64,000 nt of DNA from Hyphomicrobiales bacterium (GCA_028290285.1 JAQGKD010000110.1:1-64000); one strand, 5' to 3'; counted from the stretch's first letter, positions 35,969-44,413 are shown. Numbers and translations are program-made. Notes: a model not told the origin generated them from the letters alone.

Positions 35969-37015
35969 TTATTTCTTGTCGGGATTGATGATGTCGGCCA
36001 CGCGATCGACGATTGCCTTGGGCGCGCGTTCGATCTCTTCGATAAGTTGTGTCATCTGCTCGCCGCTGAAGGGATCGATATCGAGGCCGAGCCGCCCCGC
36101 TTCAGCCAGGAACTCTGGGTCCTTCATGGTCTCATCGAAGGCTTTGCGCAGCGCCGCCACGCGATCGGCAGGCACATCGGGCGAGACGACGAGCGGATAG
36201 GCCATGCTGAACTTGAGCGCATAAAACCGCAGCATTTCGCGGTCTTCCGGCGCGGTCGCAAGCTCGACGGCTGTCGGCACATCCGGCAGCGCGGCGAGTC
36301 GCTTCGCACCCATCTGCACGAGCACGCGTACCAGCTTGTCGCGAACCCAGGCGGGCTTGGCCGAGGTCAGATTGGGAAGCACGGCGCTGTTGCCGTGGAT
36401 TTCGCCACGCTCGGCTGCGATGAAGATATCGTTCTGGCCCTCATAGCCGGAGATGATCTTCATCTTGGTGCCGAGCACCTTGTTCATCAGGGTCGGCACC
36501 ATCGTGTTGTCGCCGCCCGCCGCCGTCGCACCGATCAAGAGGACATTGGTCTTCAAATCCTCCGCCGTCTGCGCGGGCGCGGCATGCCACACCCAGAGCA
36601 CATGGGGCTGTTGCACGGGCGAGCCAATCCATTGCAACTTGCGCACGTCGAAGCCCACATGTCCCCCGCCCTTCGACAGCATCTTAAGCGGGCGCTCCAG
36701 CGCGATATTGCTGTTGGTCATGCCGATCACCGTGCCGTCCTTCTTTGCGGTATTGGTGAGCTGGTTCATCATCGGCAAGCTGGATGCGCCGGGAAGATTG
36801 GACACGACGAATTGCGGACGGCCGGGAATATGGCGACCCATATGATTAGCCACTGCGCGCGACACCAAATCGTAGGCGCCGCCTGCCGCTGCGCCGACTG
36901 TGATGGTGATTGTCTTACCCTTGTAGAAATCGGCGACATTTTGCGCCTGCGCTGCACTGGCGGCCACGCAGAAGAAAAAGGCCCCTGCGAGCCTCATCGC
37001 GCCTTGCTGAATCAT
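35969..37015 (-). CDS. TctC/Bug-family receptor (3)
   Basis: A 348-residue exported receptor, paralogous but clearly diverged from its neighbour. The leader (AMRLAGAFFFCVAASAAQAQ) precedes NVADFYKGKTITITVGAAAGGAYDLVSRAVANHMG. The start at 37015 follows GGGAGG; ATG 36997 is an alternative. It carries the same DIDPFSGEQMTQLIEEI C-terminal motif. Two receptors in tandem without the TctAB membrane part suggests a shared permease elsewhere. Confidence 0.92.
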   Translation of the reverse strand: MIQQGAMRLAGAFFFCVAASAAQAQNVADFYKGKTITITVGAAAGGAYDLVSRAVANHMGRHIPGRPQFVVSNLPGASSLPMMNQLTNTAKKDGTVIGMTNSNIALERPLKMLSKGGGHVGFDVRKLQWIGSPVQQPHVLWVWHAAPAQTAEDLKTNVLLIGATAAGGDNTMVPTLMNKVLGTKMKIISGYEGQNDIFIAAERGEIHGNSAVLPNLTSAKPAWVRDKLVRVLVQMGAKRLAALPDVPTAVELATAPEDREMLRFYALKFSMAYPLVVSPDVPADRVAALRKAFDETMKDPEFLAEAGRLGLDIDPFSGEQMTQLIEEIERAPKAIVDRVADIINPDKK

Positions 37016-37064
37016 GATGTCCTCCCTGCCCGAGGCCCTCACGGAGCCCGAGTCTCTTATCGTT

Positions 37065-38183
37065 TCAGCGCGCGGGCGCTGCGGCCTCGTCGATGTATTT
37101 GCCCATATCGCTCTGCATGCCGGCCTTGCGCATTTCCTCGAGCCAGATCACGTGAATGCGCGCGTCCTGCTCCACATAGTCGATCTGCATCCCGCCCTCC
37201 TTCACATTGACCTCGCTGCCGAGCACGGCTTCGCGACGCATGCGAATGAAGGGGTAGCGCCGGCTGCCGATGCCCACCGCGATGTAACGCGCGGGCTGCG
37301 CGGCCGTATTGAAGTGCTGGTGGAACATGAGATGCGGCGGCGCATACATCACACCATGACGCCACGGCACGTTCCGGAACTCCTGCTCGCCCTCGTGCCA
37401 GAACAAGGAATAGCCGGTACCCGTGACAGCGAAGACATGCATGCCGTCGCCGTGACGATGGCCCTTCTTGTAGCGGCCCGCCGGAATCTCCGACATATGC
37501 GTGTGCATCGTGCCATCTGCCAGGACGAAGGCAATGTTGGACGAGCCCGCGCCCCGTGCCTCCCATGCTTTCAATTCGAAGTTCGTGAGATCGGGAACGA
37601 AATTCGTCTCCCACAAATGACTGCCGGGACGAATGCTCGTGAAATCACCGTCGCCGCTGGAATGCTTGTCAGGCCCCATGCGCTCGGCGAAGACGTAATC
37701 GTTGGCGAAAATGAAATCCGCATTGTGGAAGAGGTTCATCACAACGGGCATGTCGTGCGTGGAGGCGAGCAACGCGCGGTCGCGGCCCGAGGCGTTGAAA
37801 TGCTGGTAGCGCGTGTTCAGCGGCAGAGCGAAGAGACTCTTCGGCCCCCATTCGAACGAATGCTTGCGTCCGTCGGCGGCTTCAATTGTCGTCGAGCCGT
37901 GGCCTTCGAGCACATACACCACTTCCTCGAAAAGATGCTTCTGCGGCGACGTGCGCCCGCCGGGCACGAGTTCCAGCGCGAAGGTCGCGCAGAAATCGCC
38001 GCGGCCCTTCGCGTGGATGAAAGCACCGCGCGCATCGAACCGGTCCCAGCGCGCCGTCTCGACCGCGAGGATATCGATCCCGAAATCCTCGTAGGTCGGG
38101 ATGCCCTCACCCTTGGTCCATTCAAGATAGGGATCGAGAAGAAAGCGGCGGTCGTAGTCGGTATCGAGCGTCAATTGTGCCAC
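37065..38183 (-). CDS. Bicupin protein, possible dioxygenase
   Basis: A 372-residue two-cupin protein. The first cupin (around GGRTSPQKHLFEEVVYVLEGHG) keeps one His and the Glu but lacks the usual HxH pair. The second (around GHRHGDGMHVFAVTGTGYS, then HQHFNTAA) retains several His and is the likelier metal site. The overall layout resembles gentisate dioxygenase-like or ethanolamine-related bicupins, but the length and sequence do not let me name an activity. It is 10 bases after the SDR gene and followed by two tctC genes. Confidence 0.85.
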   Translation of the reverse strand: MAQLTLDTDYDRRFLLDPYLEWTKGEGIPTYEDFGIDILAVETARWDRFDARGAFIHAKGRGDFCATFALELVPGGRTSPQKHLFEEVVYVLEGHGSTTIEAADGRKHSFEWGPKSLFALPLNTRYQHFNASGRDRALLASTHDMPVVMNLFHNADFIFANDYVFAERMGPDKHSSGDGDFTSIRPGSHLWETNFVPDLTNFELKAWEARGAGSSNIAFVLADGTMHTHMSEIPAGRYKKGHRHGDGMHVFAVTGTGYSLFWHEGEQEFRNVPWRHGVMYAPPHLMFHQHFNTAAQPARYIAVGIGSRRYPFIRMRREAVLGSEVNVKEGGMQIDYVEQDARIHVIWLEEMRKAGMQSDMGKYIDEAAAPAR

Positions 38184-38193
38184 GAAATAATCC

Positions 38194-39012
38194 TCAAACT
38201 GGTGAGCGAAGCACGGGTGCCTCGCGTGCCTTTTCGGCAGCTTCGCGCGGCGGCAGCGTGTCGTCCCAACCGGTCGCCACGAAGCGCTGGCCTGTCACGC
38301 CGTCGGACAGGTGCGATGCAAGCCAGATCGCAGGCGCGTCCATGATATCGACCGGCAGCAGACGCCCGCGCGGCGACTGGCGGTGCGGGTCGTCATCGGT
38401 TTTCACCATACCGCCCGGCAGAAGCGAATTGCAGGTCACGCCTGTGCCTTCGAGATCCTGCGCCCAGATCATCGTCGCGGCCTCCAGGGCGGCCTTGCTG
38501 ACTCCATACGGCGAGTTGTGGCGGCGCTGCATCGTGTCGAGGCTGGTGCTGATGTTGATGATGCGGCCGAAGCCGCGCGCGATCATCTGCGGTGCGAGCA
38601 CATGCGAAATCAGGAATGTGCCGTTGACGTTGATCTCGATGGCCTCGCGCCAGATGTCGGGATCGGTCTGCCACAGGGGGAGTGAATTGCCGCTGACGGG
38701 AAGGCCAGGTCCGCGCTGCGGACGCCGCGCATTGTTGACCAGCACGTCAACCTGCCCGAAGCGCCGCGTAGCCTGCGCAAGGAGACAATCGCAGTCTTCC
38801 CGGCGCGTAATGTCCGTCACCACGGCGAGCGCACAGTCGCGTCCGGTTTCGCTGGCGATCTCGCCAGCGGCCTGCGACAGCAATTCCGTTTCAGGTGATG
38901 CGAGAACGACATTCGCGCCAGCCCGCGCAAAGGCGGACGCCATGGAGCGACCGAGACCACGGCTCGCACCGGTCACGACGACCACGAGACCATCGAGCGA
39001 AATGGCCGACAT
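38194..39012 (-). CDS. Short-chain dehydrogenase/reductase (SDR)
   Basis: A 272-residue classical SDR. The cofactor motif is TGASRGLGRSMA (TGxxxGxG) at about residues 14-25; VLVNNARRPQ replaces the usual NNAG; IINISTS provides the catalytic Ser region and YGVSK gives Tyr and Lys. TDITRRE matches a D-x-T/S loop. The start at 39012 follows GGGAGG. It heads the SDR-cupin-TctC-TctC unit, transcribed away from the racemase-family gene. Confidence 0.92.
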   Translation of the reverse strand: MSAISLDGLVVVVTGASRGLGRSMASAFARAGANVVLASPETELLSQAAGEIASETGRDCALAVVTDITRREDCDCLLAQATRRFGQVDVLVNNARRPQRGPGLPVSGNSLPLWQTDPDIWREAIEINVNGTFLISHVLAPQMIARGFGRIINISTSLDTMQRRHNSPYGVSKAALEAATMIWAQDLEGTGVTCNSLLPGGMVKTDDDPHRQSPRGRLLPVDIMDAPAIWLASHLSDGVTGQRFVATGWDDTLPPREAAEKAREAPVLRSPV

Positions 39013-39042
39013 TTTTCCTCCCTCGCCCGGCTTATTTTTTAA

Positions 39043-39061
39043 CTTCCTCATTGAGAGGAAG
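39043..39061. promoter_or_regulatory. Palindrome in the SDR/racemase divergent promoter region
   Basis: CTTCCTC-ATTGA-GAGGAAG is a perfect inverted repeat with 7-base arms and a 5-base spacer, located 31 bases upstream of the SDR start and about 127 bases before the racemase-family start. It has the size of a dimeric regulator site, but its half-sites point opposite to the IclR-type TGGAA-N5-TTCCA site found 1.6 kb away. Confidence 0.5.
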
Positions 39062-39187
39062 CTCAGCCGGTACGGCGCGAGTTTAGACGCCCCCCGCCCC
39101 GAGGGTCAATCGCGCTTGCGCGCGCGAAGCACTTCGCCCTACATTCGGACAAGAACAAGCTATCAAGAACAAAAGGGAGGAATCGCC

Positions 39188-39901
39188 ATGGTCCAGCGCG
39201 TCGGACTCATCATTCCATCCTCGAACCGCATGGTTGAGGAGGAGATGGTACATTTCTATCCCAAGGGAGTGGTGGCGCATGTGACGCGCCTGCGCATGAC
39301 CGGTCCGCACAAGAAGCCACTCGCAGACCTTCTCGGCGAAATACAGACCGCAGCTGCCGCTCTGGTCGATGCCAAATGCGACGTCGTGACCTTTCATTGT
39401 ACTGTTACCTCCATGTCGGATGGCCCCGAGGGCGAGGCGCGGATTCTGGATGCGCTGAAAGCCGCTGGCGCGCCGTGCGTCGCGACCACATCGACCGCCG
39501 TGCGCGCAGCGCTCGATGCCTGCGGCGCCCAGCGCATCGCACTCGTCACGCCCTACGATTCGCACAAGACGGACGAGGAAATCGAATTCCTGTCACACGC
39601 GGGCTATCAGGTCGTCGCCGCCAAGGGCTACGATCTCAAGAACAGCGATGCCTATTGCGCGACGCCTTCCAGCGTCTGGCGCGAGCGCGTTCTCGAGGCC
39701 GCGCGGCCCGATGTGGATGCCTATTTCCTCAGCTGCGCCAACATTCAAGGCATCGGCGAGATCGCCGGACTGGAAGCGAAACTCGGCAAGCCCGTCCTGA
39801 CCAGCAATCAGGTTGTCGTCTGGGACGCGTTGCGTCAGCTCGGACACCCCGCTCGCAACGACATGCCCGGCTCGTTATTCGGCAGGCAGAACGCCGCCTG
39901 A
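39188..39901 (+). CDS. Asp/Glu racemase superfamily protein (maleate isomerase/AMDase-like)
   Basis: A 237-residue cytosolic enzyme. RVGLIIPSSNRMVEEEM is the opening of the maleate cis-trans isomerase/arylmalonate decarboxylase group. Two catalytic-type Cys are visible: Cys71 in VTFHCTVTSM and Cys183 in FLSCANIQGIG, both at the expected positions for the two-Cys mechanism. LTSNQVVVWDALRQLG is the conserved C-terminal segment. AAAGGGAGG precedes the ATG. Its last 27 bases overlap the end of iclR on the other strand. Isomerisation of maleate-like or ring-opened diacids is plausible. Confidence 0.88.
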   Translation: MVQRVGLIIPSSNRMVEEEMVHFYPKGVVAHVTRLRMTGPHKKPLADLLGEIQTAAAALVDAKCDVVTFHCTVTSMSDGPEGEARILDALKAAGAPCVATTSTAVRAALDACGAQRIALVTPYDSHKTDEEIEFLSHAGYQVVAAKGYDLKNSDAYCATPSSVWRERVLEAARPDVDAYFLSCANIQGIGEIAGLEAKLGKPVLTSNQVVVWDALRQLGHPARNDMPGSLFGRQNAA

Positions 39902-40615
39902 AGCGGTTTCGCGTGCAAACAGCCCGGGGTCTCCGCTCAGGCCCGTCGTCATGAGCTGCGCCGCCGCCAGAATGTCGCGTGTCATGGCCTCGATCCGCAC
40001 GGCGTCGAAGCGATGCGCCGGGCCGCTGAGCGCCAACGCGCCTGCGACACCGCTTGCGTCAAAAACCGGAGCACAGACACTCGCGACTTCGGGCGTGATT
40101 TCGGCGACCGACACGTCGACAATCGTGCGGCGAATGGCTGAAAATTGCGGCGAATGCGGCTGCGTGAAGGCGAGGATCACGCGCCCCGCCGCGCCCTTGT
40201 CCATCGGCAGGATACTGCCGGGCCGCAGATTGTCCCGCACCATGCGCGGCGAATCCACACGATAGAGACAGACGCGGAAATCGCCCTGCCGCACCATGAA
40301 GGAGGCGCTTTCTCCTGTGGTACTCGCCAGCTCGCGCAGCAGCGGCTGCACCACATCGGCGGGGGACAGCATCGACTGGAAGATCGCGCCGAGTTGCAGC
40401 GGCTTCGGGCCGATGGCATAGGCGCCATCTTCGCGCCGCTGAAGGTAGCCGTGTTTCTCGAGCGTCGCGGCGAGACGCAGGATAGTGCTCTTGCTCATGG
40501 TGGAACGCCGCGTCAGTTCCGCGAGCGACAGCGGCCCGTCGCCCATCCGGAAGGCTTCCAGCAGCGCCAGCGCCCGGTCCACGGCCGCCACCGACTTTTC
40601 CGCGTCCTCGGTCAT
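39875..40615 (-). CDS. IclR-family transcriptional regulator
   Basis: A 246-residue regulator with an N-terminal winged helix (LSLAELTRRSTMSKSTILRLAATLEKHGYLQR, about residues 30-60) and an IclR effector domain with ASVCAPVFDASGVAGALALSGPAHRF. IclR proteins bind small acids and repress or activate adjacent catabolic operons. It is divergent from the luciferase-like monooxygenase gene, and a TGGAA-N5-TTCCA palindrome lies between them. Confidence 0.94.
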   Translation of the reverse strand: MTEDAEKSVAAVDRALALLEAFRMGDGPLSLAELTRRSTMSKSTILRLAATLEKHGYLQRREDGAYAIGPKPLQLGAIFQSMLSPADVVQPLLRELASTTGESASFMVRQGDFRVCLYRVDSPRMVRDNLRPGSILPMDKGAAGRVILAFTQPHSPQFSAIRRTIVDVSVAEITPEVASVCAPVFDASGVAGALALSGPAHRFDAVRIEAMTRDILAAAQLMTTGLSGDPGLFARETASGGVLPAE

Positions 40616-40632
40616 CGACCGCTGCTCCAAAC

Positions 40633-40661
40633 TTGACACTCGCCAAACCCGCTGCCTACTC
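40633..40661 (+). promoter_or_regulatory. Candidate promoter of the luciferase-like monooxygenase gene
   Basis: TTGACA at 40633-40638 is a consensus -35 box. After a 17-base spacer comes CTACTC, a weak -10. The predicted start site near 40668 falls at the left edge of the palindrome, an arrangement expected for repression. Confidence 0.45.
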
Positions 40662-40667
40662 TCGCGC

Positions 40668-40690
40668 AAAATGGAACGCTATTCCATTTT
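40668..40690. promoter_or_regulatory. Candidate IclR operator
   Basis: A perfect palindrome centred on TGGAACGCTATTCCA, extended on each side by four more complementary bases (AAAA and TTTT), so the arms are 9 bases with a 5-base spacer. TGGAA-N5-TTCCA is the layout of E. coli IclR sites. It lies 35 bases before the monooxygenase ATG and 53 before the iclR ATG, so one site could control both. Confidence 0.72.
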
Positions 40691-40724
40691 CAAGAAAGAA
40701 CAAGGCGAGCCGAGGGAGGCGACC

Positions 40725-41852
40725 ATGACCGACCGCAACGCGACGATGCAGAACCGCACCGCGATGTATAACGACAACGCCCTGAAAATTGGCCTCTTCG
40801 GAGCCAATTGCTCGTCGGGCCGCGCCGTCACCACCGTGCCCGAGCGCTGGTCCGGCAGTTGGAAGGATTGCCTCGCCCTTGCCAAGGCGGCCGATGAGGC
40901 CGGCATCGACTTCATGCTGCCGATCGGTCGCTGGAAGGGCTATGGCGGCGACACCGACTATCAGGGGGCGACGCTCGAAACCCTGACCTGGGCCAGCGGC
41001 CTTCTCGCGGCCACCAATCGCATCTGCGTCTTCGGCACGGTTCACGCGCCGCTCTTTCACCCGCTGATCGCCTCCAAGGAATTCGTGACGGCCGATCATA
41101 TCGGCGAAGGCCGTTTCGGGCTCAATGTCGTCTGCGGCTGGAATGAGGGCGAGTTCGAAATGTTCGGCGTCGAGCAGCGCAATCACGAGCGCCGCTACGA
41201 TTACGCGCAGGAATGGATCGACATCGTCAAGCGCGCCTGGTCGCCGGAAAACGATTTCAACTACAAGGGCGAATTCTTCGACCTGAAGGGTGTGCGCACC
41301 AAGCCCAAGCCCTATGGCGACACGCGCCCGATGATCATGAATGCGGGCTCCTCCGCCGCGGGGCGCTCCTTCGCGCTGCGCAATTGCGATGGCTTCTTCA
41401 CCACGGCGTCCCGCGTTTCGCTGGAAGAGACCGCCGAGAAGGTGCAGGGCATCAAGGCGCAGGCTGCGGAATATGGCCGTGGGATCGACGTGTTCACCGT
41501 GGGTGTCGTCACCCTGCGCAAGACCATGAAGGAAGCGCAGGATTACTACCGTTATTCCGTCATCGACGGCGCCGACTGGAACGCCGTGCGCGACATTCTC
41601 GCGCTGAAGAACATTTTGCCCGAGACGGTCGGACAGGAAGAATACGACACCAAGCGCAAGCAATATGCCAATGGCATGGGGGGCTTGCCGATCGTCGGCG
41701 ACCCCGACACGGTCGCCGAAATGTTCGCGGGCCTCAGCCGCGCGGGGCTTCGCGGCATCGGCATTTCCATGGTCAATTACGCCGACGAGCTGCCCCTCTT
41801 CGTCGAGGAAGTTCTGCCCCGGCTCAAGAAGATGGGCGTGCGCGCGATCTGA
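40725..41852 (+). CDS. Luciferase-like flavin-dependent monooxygenase (RutA-like)
   Basis: A 375-residue TIM-barrel flavin monooxygenase of the bacterial luciferase-like superfamily. RFGLNVVCGWNEGEFEMFG is the conserved flavin-site segment seen in RutA, alkanesulfonate and dibenzothiophene-sulfone monooxygenases; the N-terminal ANCSSGRAVTTVPERW fits the RutA/DszA branch. The start at 40725 follows GAGGGAGG. It needs FMNH2 from a separate reductase, and none is adjacent. The IclR gene and operator next to it suggest substrate-induced expression. Ring-opening or C-N/C-S cleavage is possible; the substrate is unknown. Confidence 0.92.
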   Translation: MTDRNATMQNRTAMYNDNALKIGLFGANCSSGRAVTTVPERWSGSWKDCLALAKAADEAGIDFMLPIGRWKGYGGDTDYQGATLETLTWASGLLAATNRICVFGTVHAPLFHPLIASKEFVTADHIGEGRFGLNVVCGWNEGEFEMFGVEQRNHERRYDYAQEWIDIVKRAWSPENDFNYKGEFFDLKGVRTKPKPYGDTRPMIMNAGSSAAGRSFALRNCDGFFTTASRVSLEETAEKVQGIKAQAAEYGRGIDVFTVGVVTLRKTMKEAQDYYRYSVIDGADWNAVRDILALKNILPETVGQEEYDTKRKQYANGMGGLPIVGDPDTVAEMFAGLSRAGLRGIGISMVNYADELPLFVEEVLPRLKKMGVRAI

Positions 41853-42890
41853 TCACGGACCGCTCGTCCCCAGTGCCGTCTGGGTCCGGGCAATCACATC
41901 GGCAGGTGTCGAAAGCACCTGCCGGATCGCCGTTTCTACCTCTTCGCCAGTCATCGGGTCGATATCCACCTGCATCCTCGCGGCCTCCGCAAGAAAAGCG
42001 GGGTCTCGCATGGTGGCGTCGAACGCGCGGCGCAGCACTGCAACGCGCTCGGCAGGAACACGCGGCGGGGCTGCGAGCGGCCGGCTGATCGCGGTGGTCA
42101 GCGACAGAAAGCGCGCCACGGGCTCACGCTGCGCGTCGCCTGCCACCAGGTCAGTGAGCAGCGGCACATCGGGCAGATCGGGATCCTTCTTCAAGCCGAT
42201 CTGCACGAGCGGCACGAGCTTCCGCTCCCGCACTGCATCGGCAAAAGTCGACTTGTAGCTCGGCCACGTATTTGTGCCGCGCCCGTCCAGTTCGCCGCGC
42301 TCCATGGCGAGGTTGATCTGCGCGCCGCCCGTATAGCCGGTCACGACCTTGAAGCGCGTGCCGAGCAAAGCGTTGTAAACGCGCGGCATCTGCGCATCTG
42401 GAGCCCCTGCCCCGGTCGAACCCATCGTCGCCTCGACCCGCTTTGCATCGTCCACCGTCTTCACCGGAGATGTGTGCCAGACAGCGGTGACATTGGGCGA
42501 CTGGCTGGAATTGCCGATCCAGTTCATGTCGCCGAGCGAGGCCTGTAATCCGGCCTGCCCCGTAGGCTCGAAGATCAGCAGCCCCTGCCCGACCAGCGTC
42601 AGGAACGTACCGTCCTGCGGCGCGATGCGCGCGGCATAATTGAAGGCTGTCAGGCCACCCGCACCGGGCTGGTTCGTCACGATGATCGAGGGCGAGCCGG
42701 GAATATGTTTGCCGAGATGTCGCGAGATCAGGCGGATCAGCGTGTCATAGCCTCCACCCGGCCCCGTATGCGTCGAGAGCGTGATGGTGCGGCCCGCATA
42801 GAAATCCTGCGCGAGCACCGGAGTCGCACCCGAAAGGTACAAGCCGAGAGACAGCGCGTGAAAGGCGCGGATCCCCATTCCCCGGCTCAT
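41853..42890 (-). CDS. TctC/Bug-family receptor (4)
   Basis: A 345-residue exported receptor. The leader (FHALSLGLYLSGATPVLAQ) is followed by DFYAGRTITLSTHTGPGGGYDTLIRLISRHLGKHIPG. MERGELDGRGTNTW is the family's central motif, and DIDPMTGEEVETAI its C-terminal one. Its stop abuts the monooxygenase stop at TGATCA. Its ATG overlaps the stop of the NMT1-type receptor gene by 4 bases, so two receptors of different transporter classes are co-translated. Confidence 0.92.
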   Translation of the reverse strand: MSRGMGIRAFHALSLGLYLSGATPVLAQDFYAGRTITLSTHTGPGGGYDTLIRLISRHLGKHIPGSPSIIVTNQPGAGGLTAFNYAARIAPQDGTFLTLVGQGLLIFEPTGQAGLQASLGDMNWIGNSSQSPNVTAVWHTSPVKTVDDAKRVEATMGSTGAGAPDAQMPRVYNALLGTRFKVVTGYTGGAQINLAMERGELDGRGTNTWPSYKSTFADAVRERKLVPLVQIGLKKDPDLPDVPLLTDLVAGDAQREPVARFLSLTTAISRPLAAPPRVPAERVAVLRRAFDATMRDPAFLAEAARMQVDIDPMTGEEVETAIRQVLSTPADVIARTQTALGTSGP

Positions 42891-43918
42891 CGCACGTCCC
42901 TATAGGGTCCGAGTTCTTTCAACACCGCGTCGAGGAAGCTCAGGTCGACGGCCTGCTCGACCTCCACCTGGCCCTGAATGAGGCCGGCATCGCGGAAGAC
43001 CTGCAGGTCTTCCTTCATGCTGGGCAGATCGAGTTTGCCGTCGGGGTTGATGGCGCTGAGGATGAAGGACCGATGCACCGCCGGATCCTTCACGAGACTG
43101 TATTCGGTGAGGATCGCGACCACCTCGTCGCCCTTGGGGCCGGCGAACTTTCCGTCCACCAGCGCGTCGTTGTGGTCGCGCACACCACGCAGATAGGCTT
43201 TCAGGAACCGCCGGGCGAGCGCCGGGTCGCGCTTGGCGAAGATGCCGGAAAACAGCACGGCGGAGATCTGGTGATTGGGATAGATCTCGTCGTCGCTGAC
43301 GATGCGAACCGCGCCATCCTCCATTGCCTGCGTCGCCTGCGGCTCGGCCGGCAGCGCCGCATCGACGGCCTTGTTACGGAGCGCCAGTACCATCTGCGAG
43401 AAGGACATGTTCACCTCCTCGATGTCGGTGCGCTTCAGGCCGCCCTTTTCAAGGATCTTCACCATCGTGCCCATGGCCGCCGTACCGGGCGCGGAGGTTG
43501 CGATGCGCATGCCTTTGAGGTCCGCTAAACCTTTGAAACGGCCGCTATCCACAAGATCTTTACGTAACAGGAGCTTCTGGCTGGAGCGCCCGGGCGGGGT
43601 AGAATTCTTGTCGGCGACAATGCGAATATCGATCCCGCGAGCAATTGCATTGTAGAGACCGGCCGACATTCCGCCCGCGCCTACACTCAATTCTCCGGTG
43701 CCGAAAAGGGAGTTCATCCGTGCGGCGGAGTCGAACTGGATGAACTTGGCTTGGATGCCCTCCTCCCGGAAATATCCTTTCTTATCAGCGATGAAGAAGC
43801 CGACATCAGTCGCCGAATTGGTCAGCCCGACACTGACCTCGACGAGTTCGGCGGCACGCGCTGCCCCCATGGAAATGGATAGGAGGCTCGCGAACGCGAG
43901 CACCAGCCGAGCAATCAT
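42887..43918 (-). CDS. Orphan ABC substrate-binding protein, NMT1/THI5-like
   Basis: A 343-residue exported receptor. The leader (LVLAFASLLSISMGAARAAE) precedes LVEVSVGLTNSATDVGFFIADKKGYFREEGIQAKF. The start at 43918 follows GGGAGG. No permease or ATPase gene is adjacent; the next gene is a tctC gene with which it overlaps. Its sequence differs clearly from the other two NMT1-type receptors of the window. Confidence 0.9.
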   Translation of the reverse strand: MIARLVLAFASLLSISMGAARAAELVEVSVGLTNSATDVGFFIADKKGYFREEGIQAKFIQFDSAARMNSLFGTGELSVGAGGMSAGLYNAIARGIDIRIVADKNSTPPGRSSQKLLLRKDLVDSGRFKGLADLKGMRIATSAPGTAAMGTMVKILEKGGLKRTDIEEVNMSFSQMVLALRNKAVDAALPAEPQATQAMEDGAVRIVSDDEIYPNHQISAVLFSGIFAKRDPALARRFLKAYLRGVRDHNDALVDGKFAGPKGDEVVAILTEYSLVKDPAVHRSFILSAINPDGKLDLPSMKEDLQVFRDAGLIQGQVEVEQAVDLSFLDAVLKELGPYRDVR

Positions 43919-44107
43919 GTCATCCTCCCTGGAGTCCACGTCCGCGGTCCAACGGCGTGGCTCACGCGCTCCGGTTCCAGCCGAAACGCTTTTTTAACCA
44001 TTCCCGACTTTCGCTCGAATCACCGTAAACGACAATGGGTTGTTGTTTGCGGGGGCGCGAATATGAGCGGCATTCGAGCGGTCAATAAAATCAGGATCAA
44101 AGCCTCG

Positions 44108-44123
44108 TTAACCATTTGTTAAC
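44108..44123 (+). promoter_or_regulatory. CtrA-type box upstream of the 80-residue gene
   Basis: TTAACCATTTGTTAAC is a perfect TTAA-N7-TTAAC CtrA motif. A third TTAAC follows at 44140 in inverted context (TTGGTTAAC). It lies 48 bases before the start at 44171, in a promoter-sized intergenic region. Confidence 0.6.
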
Positions 44124-44170
44124 CAAACCGTCGGATTGGTTAACAACATGATTTCGCGGAGGTTTTCGTA

Positions 44171-44413
44171 ATGGACGTGTCCACCAGGGCAGGCGCTGAC
44201 GCGCCGCGTACGCTGTATCTCCCCCAGACCGGCGAGGACGGCTGTTCTTACGTCATCATCACGCGGCCGGGTGAAGCTCCCGAGTACCACCCCTGCCGCG
44301 ACAAGGAAGAAGCTTGCTTCTGGGCCCGCCGCTGGATGTGGCGCGACCGCATTCAGCGCTGGGAAGGCGATCTCTTCGGCACGGCATGGATCGACAGCCA
44401 GAACGATCACTGA
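44171..44413 (+). CDS. Small conserved-looking protein of unknown function
   Basis: An 80-residue soluble protein, rich in Trp, Arg and Asp toward the end (EEACFWARRWMWRDRIQRWEGDLFGTAWI). GGAGG lies 8 bases before the ATG. I recognise no family. The upstream CtrA-type box suggests cell-cycle-linked expression. The gene is bounded by the RND efflux genes, 38 bases after its stop. Confidence 0.75.
   Translation: MDVSTRAGADAPRTLYLPQTGEDGCSYVIITRPGEAPEYHPCRDKEEACFWARRWMWRDRIQRWEGDLFGTAWIDSQNDH

Noticed and set aside
44027-44048. Imperfect hairpin (AAACGACAA/TTGTTGTTT)
   Set aside because: One mismatch, AT-rich, no clear gene end or U-tract context; could be chance near the CtrA-type box.
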